NCBI GenBank assembly: GCA_027886795.1
Contig: JAPCJU010000084.1
Span: 1-5,899 of the forward strand
Direction of reading: 5' to 3'
Source: Nitrososphaerota archaeon
GTDB taxonomy: Archaea; Thermoproteota; Nitrososphaeria; Nitrososphaerales; CADDZS01
Length of the DNA stretch: 5,899 nucleotides
The position numbers and the translations under genes were made by a program. Positions 1 to 5,472 of the stretch are shown piece by piece; positions within the stretch are counted from its first letter, which is position 1, and each line of letters opens with the position of its first letter. The notes beneath the pieces are model-generated. The model was not told the origin of the DNA. It saw only the letters and a list, made by a program, of their open reading frames with translations, and made no database searches.

Positions 1-5
1 AGCAT

Positions 6-803
6 TTGAACACCGTTCCGAAGGAGATTATCAGCTACGTCTACAAACCCGGTGCTAGACTTTTCAACATCATGCTAAGATTGAGAGATATTCCAGGAGC
101 ACTAGCGGACATTACTGTTTCATTAGCCAGATACAGGGTGAATATTCTGGGCGGATTCATTTCTGGGATAGAAGACCTTGATGAAAAAGAAAAGATGGAT
201 AGATCTGTCGGACTGTTCGTAGAAGCTGAGAACCATGAAATGACCGTCCAACAAATTAAAGGACTGATCCAGGATTCCGCTTATGCGTCTGAAATAACTG
301 TTCGAGAATCAAATGACGGTCTTATTGTCGACATGAATTTTCCTCTCAAGTTGAGTCAAGGACAGCGGGCGATAGTTATGCGAAGTGATGTGATCGCCGG
401 GAGCATGGACGAAATACGCCAGATATTCAATACGGGAGGCGATGTCATGCTCTACAAACAGGGTTTTTCCGCGGGCCATAAGGATGCGGAGGAGTTGATT
501 CGGATATTCGGCGAAGGGACTATACTGAATCGGATCGAAGATCTTGTTAAACTGTATTCATCACTCGGCTGGGGTAAAGCAAGAATTGTCAAAGTTGAAT
601 TCGAAAATCTTTCAGCAAGAATACGAATTGATGAGAACTTTGAGTGTATGGGGCAAGAAAAGAGAAGCAAGCCATACAGCCAGTTCGTCAGAGGCCATCT
701 AGCTGGGCTGTCGAGCCACTTGTTCTCCACCGAGATGAAGTGTACGGAAGTAAAGTGCACTTCGATGGGCGACCCGTACTGTGAATTTCTACTGTCGTTT
801 TGA
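6..803 (+). CDS. ACT domain plus V4R (4-vinyl reductase-type) small-molecule-binding protein, possibly 5'-incomplete
   Basis: A 265-residue soluble protein with no signal peptide or membrane segment. Residues about 18-100 look like an ACT domain: a first strand (LFNIMLRLRDIPGALADI) with the typical D-x-PG-x-L turn, then a helix and the 'vNIlggf' strand. Residues about 115-265 match the V4R domain, seen in the YSQFVRGHLAGL helix and the C-terminal 'C-x-SMGDPYCEF' signature. Cysteines 214, 246, 251 and 259 and His231 lie in or near the V4R core; such cysteines are thought to bind metal in some family members. V4R domains bind small hydrophobic ligands in regulators and assist tetrapyrrole reduction in BchJ; ACT domains bind amino acids or similar effectors. 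No DNA-binding or catalytic domain is visible, so a sensor or ligand-carrier role is inference. The start used is TTG at 6; the window begins 5 bases earlier with the frame still open, so an upstream start is possible. The TGA at 801-803 is followed only by short T runs. Confidence 0.85.
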   Translation: MNTVPKEIISYVYKPGARLFNIMLRLRDIPGALADITVSLARYRVNILGGFISGIEDLDEKEKMDRSVGLFVEAENHEMTVQQIKGLIQDSAYASEITVRESNDGLIVDMNFPLKLSQGQRAIVMRSDVIAGSMDEIRQIFNTGGDVMLYKQGFSAGHKDAEELIRIFGEGTILNRIEDLVKLYSSLGWGKARIVKVEFENLSARIRIDENFECMGQEKRSKPYSQFVRGHLAGLSSHLFSTEMKCTEVKCTSMGDPYCEFLLSF

Positions 804-1173
804 TCTGCCAGCAACTGTTGAAAAGATCTGGAATTCGAGTGATTTTCAAATAGTGCCTATATGAGTTCCACGATCGAAGAAGAACTACAACTGATAATGA
901 CACGAGATCCACAATATCATTTATCTTACTTCCTTGCTAGAATCACAAAGCTGGATCCTCAAGGAAGATTGATCCATCAGTATTGCGAATTTACGAGTTA
1001 GAAATACCATAGATTTCCATGATAGATACATTCGAGACAAAATAGGCTACCTCGGAAGATCTGAATGAGCTAACCCATAACCGATCCAGTCGGCCTCATA
1101 ATCGACACTATGTCATTTGTAATCGTGATCCTGATCGCGTTTACGGAGGGAGGCAAATTTTCATCAATTTATT
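804..1173. other. Gene-poor intergenic region between convergent genes
   Basis: About 370 bases lie between the stop of the plus-strand ACT-V4R gene and the stop of the minus-strand 7TM gene, so this is a convergent junction and no promoter is needed here. I see no tRNA, no strong inverted repeat and no long T run typical of a strong archaeal terminator on either strand. There are only short T4 tracts at 798-801 and 843-846 and a 4-base-stem hairpin (CCGA/TCGG, about 1081-1093). It holds one weak small ORF, listed separately, and a second open stretch in another frame (973-1068). Confidence 0.6.
861..1001 (+). CDS. Possible small ORF or decayed gene fragment, unknown function
   Basis: ATG at 861 opens 46 codons ending at TAG 999-1001. 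The start reads MSSTIEEELQLIMTRDPQY and the C-terminus reads RLIHQYCEFTS. The composition is protein-like: acidic N-terminal helix, mixed charge, no low-complexity sequence. There is no Shine-Dalgarno sequence ahead of it and no clear TATA box. A second open frame, shifted by +1, runs from 973 to TGA 1066-1068 and also reads protein-like (NTIDFHDRYIRDKIGYLG), so the two could be halves of a frameshifted gene. I recognise no family. Chance openness of a 370-base stretch is an equally good explanation. Confidence 0.2.
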   Translation: MSSTIEEELQLIMTRDPQYHLSYFLARITKLDPQGRLIHQYCEFTS

Positions 1174-2577
1174 TTACCGAGATAGCTGCGGCCCGTCTTT
1201 GCCCATCACAACGTGATTCGCAAATAACGCCTTGATCAGATTAACCGTCCTGTCATCATGGGCGCCAGGAGTGAATAGAAACATTGCCATGACTCTTTTT
1301 GGATCAAGAATTTCATTTGCTTGCTTCAAGAACTTGTACGAACTCTCTACGCTTGAAGAGAGTATCATGTCAGATATGTTGTCGTAGATTATTCCCAGTT
1401 TCGCTTCGGGGTCGTTCAGAATTGTCTTTTGTATGATATCCAACAATATGGCTTGGTCGTTTTGGGGTACTAGAATTTCATCAGGTACGTCACTCCCCCT
1501 TGGATACGAAACTGTTGAAGTTAGAATGTAGTACCTAACTCCCTTTACCTTGGAGAGAGAAGTTTGGATCGGGCTCCTCTTCGAAGTAAAGACGAAAGCG
1601 TAGCTTTTGTTTGACAGAAGCTCAACTGCTAGGTCGTCGACGACATTCTCATAGTTAGTGGATGGATCAGTCAAGAAAAGAAAAGTTCTGCCGATCAAGG
1701 TTGATGGGTCGATCTTTAGTGAGTTGGAGAACGGAAAAGTCGGGGTCGACGTCTTGATCTGCAAAGCCGTGATAGGGCCGAAGAATCCGGATAATAAGGA
1801 CGCCCTTCTGAAAATTGTCGCAGTGATCGCGAAAGCAATCGACGCAAACAGATATCCTATGGCGACGAAATCTTCGCCCTGAGTAAGTAAAAGGCCATTG
1901 AAAATAACAAGATCAAAACCAATTCCACTCCACACAATTGGGAGCAATAATAGAGCTCTCCGAACTGCCTTGTCTTTTGTTTTCATGCGTGCGAGAATGA
2001 ATAGTGTTGTTGGGTAAGTCAGGAACAACAACAGAACAATCAAGACTACAACTAGATAACTCGGATTAAATTGAGTCGAAAGTACAGTAATGCCCGCAAT
2101 GTTCTGAACGGGGGTGTGGCCGGACTGTCCAATGATTGTAAAAGGCTGGAAAATCGCGAGATAAAGATCAGACACTAGGACAAAGACTGCGATAACGGCA
2201 TACGCAATACCTGTTTTCTTCTGACGGATGATGGCTACAAGTAACTGCCTGAGACCCTTGCCCTCAGGTTTGAGATAAACCGCCGCGCCAACTGTTACGA
2301 GAAGCAAGACATCCCAAAGAATGAAACTAGTTCCCAGAATTGTGTATATGCTCATAAAGAGTGTAGTCGCTGATGTTGGCGTCGTGGAGACAAAATTTCT
2401 CAAAAATTCTAGGACAAGTACGCCTCCAAAAAATATGTGGACGTAAATCAGTAGGACTTTGACTTCGCGATAAAGCGTGGTACTCTGTCTTGAAACGTAG
2501 TAGCCCGAAAGAGCCGTCAGTACAAGCGTGCCGAGATCGATTGCGGGAACGACAAGAGTTGCTGAATCGAACGCCAT
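1174..2577 (-). CDS. Seven-transmembrane receptor-like protein with C-terminal degenerate KaiC-like (MEDS/DUF835-type) domain
   Basis: A 467-residue membrane protein. Seven hydrophobic segments can be read at about residues 9-28, 40-59, 73-101, 122-143, 172-197, 206-231 and 238-256, with short positively charged loops (KTKDKAVRR at 199-207). From about 291 to 458 the protein is soluble and has a RecA/KaiC-like order of elements: strand TFLFLTDPS (298-306), where a P-loop would sit but G-x4-GKT is absent; a second strand (YAFVFTS); a Walker-B-like strand LGIIYDNISDMIL (394-406); and a late strand MAMFLFTPG (430-438). This matches the non-ATP-binding MEDS/DUF835-type domains found in archaeal and methylotroph sensors, so I read it as a membrane sensor with a cytoplasmic KaiC-like output or docking domain. 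ATG at 2577 lies 9 bases after the stop of the KaiC gene; only a weak AGGT lies upstream, so translational coupling is likely. It is the last gene of the cluster. The 7TM-plus-soluble architecture is clear; the domain name rests on pattern and context. Confidence 0.75.
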   Translation of the reverse strand: MAFDSATLVVPAIDLGTLVLTALSGYYVSRQSTTLYREVKVLLIYVHIFFGGVLVLEFLRNFVSTTPTSATTLFMSIYTILGTSFILWDVLLLVTVGAAVYLKPEGKGLRQLLVAIIRQKKTGIAYAVIAVFVLVSDLYLAIFQPFTIIGQSGHTPVQNIAGITVLSTQFNPSYLVVVLIVLLLFLTYPTTLFILARMKTKDKAVRRALLLLPIVWSGIGFDLVIFNGLLLTQGEDFVAIGYLFASIAFAITATIFRRASLLSGFFGPITALQIKTSTPTFPFSNSLKIDPSTLIGRTFLFLTDPSTNYENVVDDLAVELLSNKSYAFVFTSKRSPIQTSLSKVKGVRYYILTSTVSYPRGSDVPDEILVPQNDQAILLDIIQKTILNDPEAKLGIIYDNISDMILSSSVESSYKFLKQANEILDPKRVMAMFLFTPGAHDDRTVNLIKALFANHVVMGKDGPQLSR

Positions 2578-2586
2578 CGCGTCAAT

Positions 2587-3273
2587 CTAAAACCTGGAAA
2601 TCGAAATGTCTGCACCGAGGGTCAAGCTGTGGTACCTTCGACTATGATCAGTCCCCCTCATCTTTTGAATCAAAAATCTCGACTTGAATTGGTTCTTGTC
2701 CACCCAATTTTCCAGAAGTATTACCGAATCTGATAGGAATCCCTCCGATCCTACTCGACCGCCTTCGTCAAGACTTACCGTCATGACTGTGGTGACATCC
2801 TTTGCCTTCAAAGATTGGTAGACAGTTTTCATGAAAGTTCTCTGCTCAAACTGAGTCTCGCAGGCAAGGAGCAGCGCAGTCAGTGAATCTATCACGAGGA
2901 TCGTGGCGCGCGCTTTTGAGACAAGTTCGATAAGATAAGATATATTGGCTTCAAGGCCCTTTCCCCTGAGAATTTCAAGGTCTATTATCTTCACCTTCCC
3001 CTCCTTTTCAAGCGGAGAAAAATCAGTCCCCAGTTTCGCTAGATTTCTTTTGAAAAACTCGGAAGATTCCTCAAAAGTTGCATAAACCGCACGCTCCCCA
3101 AGATTCTTGCAGGCGTTGTATACAAAGCGAGCAACGAGTATCGTCTTTCCAGTCCCTGGTCCGCCGGTAACTAGATGGACGTCTCCCCTCATCAATCCGC
3201 CCTGGATCAAGCCATCAAGCCCAGTTATCCCTGTAGGTATTCTTTCCACTTTTGCGAGGACACTTTCACTCAA
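2587..3273 (-). CDS. Single-domain KaiC-like RecA-superfamily ATPase
   Basis: A 228-residue cytosolic protein, the usual length for a one-domain archaeal KaiC homologue. It opens with the family signature (R)IPTGITGLDGLIQGGL (residues 11-27). Walker A GGPGTGKT is at 37-44, the paired catalytic glutamates (ATFEES) are at 68-69, and Walker B ILVIDS ends at Asp129. The C-terminal QKMRGTDHSRRYHSLTLG stretch (203-220) is typical of KaiC N-domain relatives, so all ATPase residues are present. Archaeal KaiC-like ATPases have been proposed as signalling hubs that couple sensors to outputs; the neighbouring membrane protein with a dead KaiC-like domain is a natural partner. Start choice: TTG at 3273 is preceded in frame by TGA, so no upstream start exists. 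The purine-rich AGAGGAGA lies 10 bases before it, and the nearby ATG (3283) is out of frame and gives only five codons. It follows the prenyl synthase stop by 60 bases. The paralogue at 5473 is about half identical by eye over 119 ungapped positions. Confidence 0.93.
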   Translation of the reverse strand: MSESVLAKVERIPTGITGLDGLIQGGLMRGDVHLVTGGPGTGKTILVARFVYNACKNLGERAVYATFEESSEFFKRNLAKLGTDFSPLEKEGKVKIIDLEILRGKGLEANISYLIELVSKARATILVIDSLTALLLACETQFEQRTFMKTVYQSLKAKDVTTVMTVSLDEGGRVGSEGFLSDSVILLENWVDKNQFKSRFLIQKMRGTDHSRRYHSLTLGADISISRF

Positions 3274-3283
3274 GATTTTTCAT

Positions 3284-3291
3284 TCTCCTCT
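3284..3291 (-). promoter_or_regulatory. Ribosome binding site for the KaiC-like gene (TTG start)
   Basis: On the minus strand this reads AGAGGAGA, a good match to the archaeal anti-SD target GGAGGTGA. It lies 10 bases from TTG 3273 and directly abuts an out-of-frame ATG (3283) that opens a five-codon leader ending in TGA at 3268-3266. The site supports translation initiation here, and the in-frame TGA upstream makes TTG the start of the long frame. Confidence 0.55.
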
Positions 3292-3310
3292 GGACGCGCG
3301 GTACGTCTAG

Positions 3311-3326
3311 GGCATTTATCTTTATC
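3311..3326 (-). promoter_or_regulatory. Candidate internal archaeal promoter (AT-rich box) ahead of the KaiC-like gene
   Basis: The minus strand reads GATAAAGATAAATGCC in the 60-base gap between the prenyl synthase stop and the KaiC start. An A/T-rich box here would put the transcription start about 25 bases on, near 3293, just ahead of the ribosome binding site. This would let kaiC and the 7TM gene be transcribed apart from the prenyl genes. The match to a TTTAWATA box is weak and this is inference. Confidence 0.25.
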
Positions 3327-3333
3327 ATCGCGG

Positions 3334-4368
3334 CTATACCTTCCTCGTCTCAAGCGCGTAAGTAAGTCCAATCAATTTATCCTTCGAAGGCGAGTAGCTG
3401 ATTGACGTGAGACATTCTCTGGCTACGATAGTATATTTCTCCGAAAGTTTTGAGGCGTACTCTATGGATTTGAGATCATTCAGCAAGGTTCGAAGGTTCT
3501 TGATATCTGAGATTGCAAACCACTTCTTGTATAACATTGAATTGATTTCACTTCGATGGTACGCGTCCGCCATTTCGAGCGCATTTATCAGAACGATGTT
3601 GCACACATTGTTTTGCAGATCTTTCATCACTGGTTTTCCGAGCTGCGCGGAATCTCCCGAAACATCCAAGATGTCGTCCCGTATCTGAAATGCGATCCCA
3701 AGGTTCAATCCGAAGCGATACATCGCGTCTACAATTTCATCTGTTGCACCTCCTACTAGTGCTCCTGAAGCTGCCGTCGCGGCAAGCAAAGATCCGGTCT
3801 TCAACTCCGCTACCTCGAGATATTCTTGCTCTGAGAAACTTGATTTCGTCGCATATCGTGCCTCCAGGTATTCTCCCCTTATCGTCAGGTTTGCAGCCCG
3901 TGAGATGTACGACATTAGTCTCGCTAGCTTAGTTTTTGTCAGTGACGTGGAATCGTATTTTGCGAGCTGATTGAAGATCTCAAATATCATCAGGTCTGAA
4001 ACTAAGACCGCCGCAATCAAGCCCTGTCTCTTGTGAACTGTTTCCTTGTCGTGTCGAAGGTCGGAATTATCGAAGATATCGTCCTGAACGAGAGATGCTT
4101 CGTGAGCAAGCTCGTAAGCGAGGGCCGCGGGAATTGCCGACGCGTACTGCCCTGACACCGCCTCACAACTCATTAGCAGAAGAACTGGCCGCAACCTTTT
4201 TCCACCAGCTTTCATGATAGCCTGCGCTTCTCGGCTCAAGGGAGACAGCTGGATCAGATCTGTTTCGTTGATCGCTTTCTCGACGGCCAACCGATATTTT
4301 TGAATGATGACATCTAGATCGACTGCATTCCCAAAAAGTCGGGAGTCGAGCTTAGATGATTTTTCCAA
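3334..4368 (-). CDS. Polyprenyl (geranylgeranyl-type or longer) diphosphate synthase, trans-isoprenyl family
   Basis: This 344-residue soluble enzyme condenses isopentenyl diphosphate with an allylic diphosphate to extend an isoprenoid chain. It is all-helical, and its length fits archaeal IdsA/GGPP synthases and bacterial IspB-like enzymes. Visible motifs are GGKRLRP (55-61) for IPP binding; first aspartate-rich motif DDIFD (96-100) followed by NSDLRHDKETVH; GEYLEA (165-170); KTGSLLAAT (190-198); and second aspartate-rich motif FQIRDDILD (227-235) with GKPVMKD (244-250). Two things are unusual. The usual RRGxPT after the first motif is RHDKET, so one of the paired arginines is His106 and the proline is Glu109. 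The residues five and four before the first motif are Ala91 and Ser92, where classic archaeal GGPP synthases have an aromatic; small residues there often go with longer products. The start is TTG 4368: the frame closes at TAA just upstream, no other upstream start exists, and it overlaps the end of UbiA by 17 bases. Enzyme class is certain, chain length is not. Confidence 0.92.
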   Translation of the reverse strand: MEKSSKLDSRLFGNAVDLDVIIQKYRLAVEKAINETDLIQLSPLSREAQAIMKAGGKRLRPVLLLMSCEAVSGQYASAIPAALAYELAHEASLVQDDIFDNSDLRHDKETVHKRQGLIAAVLVSDLMIFEIFNQLAKYDSTSLTKTKLARLMSYISRAANLTIRGEYLEARYATKSSFSEQEYLEVAELKTGSLLAATAASGALVGGATDEIVDAMYRFGLNLGIAFQIRDDILDVSGDSAQLGKPVMKDLQNNVCNIVLINALEMADAYHRSEINSMLYKKWFAISDIKNLRTLLNDLKSIEYASKLSEKYTIVARECLTSISYSPSKDKLIGLTYALETRKV

Positions 4369-5224
4369 AAAGCATTACCGGCCCCCAAAAGAGATATTCA
4401 CCGTCCGCGACAAAATCACAAAGAAATCCGAGGTTCGCGCCGGGGCGCATGGATGCCCAGCGATATGCGAGTGAATACGCTGGAAGTGAAATCATAATGA
4501 GCGAGTAAAAAGGGAAAAAGCGAAGCGCCACCAAGGCGACGACGTATGCGACAGAAAGGACATCAAACAGAGTCATCAGGCTGTAAGTTCTGCGGGTACC
4601 ATATGCAACGGGTATCGTTCGAACACCGAAATCACGATCGGCGTTCACGTCACGTAGGTCAAAGAAAACAGTGTTCGACATGAGCCTCAGAAAAATGAAG
4701 GGAGCAAACGCAAGCAATAGAATTGGAATATTCTGATAAAACAGCCCAACTAGGAGGGGAATCAGAGACCATCCGAGAGAGATGACGATATTTTTTACTA
4801 GGAGCTTCTCCTTGAGCCGCTTTGCCCCAATTAAAGTTACAAGTTTTTTCGAACCCACTGTGTAGACGAGTGCTAAGAGCAGTGGAACAATGAGTGCAAT
4901 TAGAAAAACAAAATTTACGGTAGCCGCAATCAGGTATCCTATTCCAAAACTGGCGCCAGATATTGCAGTGAGATACTTGCTTCTCCCTAGGAGAAAATCC
5001 GTCCTAGCTGGATTTGAAATACCGTCCTGAGCGACCTCGCTCCCCCTGTTCAGCATGTACGCGCCGTAGGAAAAGAGGTATGCCATGATCAAGAGTAGAA
5101 TGCTTGGCGTTTGCCCCACAAGGATCGTACTAGAAGCCGCGATACTTGCTGTTCCAAGAGCGAGAAGGTGGCCCCCGTATACTAACTCCTTGAGGACAGG
5201 ATTTGAGACGACAAGCACGAGCAC
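4352..5224 (-). CDS. UbiA-family membrane prenyltransferase
   Basis: This 290-residue integral membrane protein has eight to nine hydrophobic helices. UbiA enzymes move an isoprenyl chain from its diphosphate onto an acceptor such as a quinone ring, a tetrapyrrole or, in archaea, geranylgeranylglyceryl phosphate. Motif 1 is N59-RGS-E63-VAQ-D67-GIS-N71-P-A-R74, a variant of NDxxDxxxD in which the first Asp is Arg60 and the second is Glu63. Motif 2 is a full DLRDVNADRD (189-198) followed by GVRTIPVAYG. The RLKEKLLVKN segment (136-145) between helices is also seen in relatives. The first motif lacks the RPIPSG tail I associate with archaeal DGGGP synthases, so a quinone or other acceptor is as likely; the acceptor cannot be assigned. 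The next gene makes the diphosphate substrate and overlaps this one by 17 bases, which supports a pathway pair. GTG 5224 is the first start after an in-frame TAA and has GAGGTA 3 bases ahead; the GTG at 5218 is an alternative. Confidence 0.9.
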   Translation of the reverse strand: MLVLVVSNPVLKELVYGGHLLALGTASIAASSTILVGQTPSILLLIMAYLFSYGAYMLNRGSEVAQDGISNPARTDFLLGRSKYLTAISGASFGIGYLIAATVNFVFLIALIVPLLLALVYTVGSKKLVTLIGAKRLKEKLLVKNIVISLGWSLIPLLVGLFYQNIPILLLAFAPFIFLRLMSNTVFFDLRDVNADRDFGVRTIPVAYGTRRTYSLMTLFDVLSVAYVVALVALRFFPFYSLIMISLPAYSLAYRWASMRPGANLGFLCDFVADGEYLFWGPVMLFGKII

Positions 5225-5227
5225 GGG

Positions 5228-5233
5228 TACCTC
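5228..5233 (-). promoter_or_regulatory. Ribosome binding site for the UbiA prenyltransferase
   Basis: The minus strand reads GAGGTA, with five matches to the GGAGGTGA consensus. It lies 3 bases before GTG 5224 and 9 bases before the second in-frame GTG at 5218. The longer spacing is closer to the usual optimum, so the protein may start two residues later than annotated. Confidence 0.55.
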
Positions 5234-5438
5234 GCTAGTTTGCGCCCAGTTCGTTTTCGGCTTTCGAGTACAGACAGTACTTTACTAACCGCGTCGCTAG
5301 GGGCATCGGGAGAAAATTGTTCTCAAATTCTATTAAGTGAAAAGGAGGCTGGCTTCAGAGTCGTACTAGATCTGAAGGAATTTTGATTAAGATCGAGCTG
5401 AGGATAATTTTTGAAATCAATTTGAATGTAAACAATGC

Positions 5439-5450
5439 ATTTTTTAGTAG
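5439..5450 (+). promoter_or_regulatory. Candidate TATA box for leaderless expression of the second KaiC-like gene
   Basis: ATTTTTTAGTAG lies 23-34 bases before TTG 5473. That is the distance expected of an archaeal TATA box for a transcript starting at or next to the start codon. No Shine-Dalgarno sequence precedes this gene, which agrees with a leaderless message. The box is only a partial match to TTTAWATA and no clear BRE is visible. Confidence 0.3.
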
Positions 5451-5472
5451 GCTCGAAACCAAGCACGTTAAT

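Larger units (their letters stand above)
5225..5472. other. Divergent intergenic region between the UbiA operon and the second KaiC-like gene
   Basis: These 248 bases separate two genes transcribed away from each other, so both promoters should lie here. The KaiC-side half (about 5390-5450) is clearly A/T-rich. The UbiA-side half has a moderate A/T box on the minus strand (GTTAGTAAAG, about 5278-5287), roughly 55-60 bases before GTG 5224. Short out-of-frame ORFs occur (5306-5235 minus, 23 codons; 5435-5476 plus, 13 codons). No RNA gene or convincing operator palindrome is visible. Confidence 0.6.

Noticed and set aside
452..912. Minus-strand open frames of 120 and 74 codons over the end of the ACT-V4R gene
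   Set aside because: Both lie antisense to a well-supported coding region, have shadow-like composition rich in Ser, Arg, Leu and Pro, and show no domain.
951..980. Inverted repeat GGATC ... GATCC as a possible terminator or operator
   Set aside because: Only a 5-base stem with an 18-base loop and no T run follows it; GATC-type words are frequent across the window.
1110..1235. Plus-strand ORF starting MSFVIVILIAFTEGG
   Set aside because: The hydrophobic start is suggestive, but it runs antisense into the end of the 7TM gene, has no ribosome binding site and stops soon after.
3334..4368. Squalene or phytoene synthase as an alternative reading of the prenyl enzyme
   Set aside because: GGKRLRP plus DDIFD and FQIRDDILD are diagnostic of chain-elongating trans-prenyl diphosphate synthases.
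5235..5306. 23-codon minus-strand ORF (ATG 5306) just upstream of UbiA
   Set aside because: Too short, no ribosome binding site and no recognisable family; kept only as a possible leader peptide in the divergent region.
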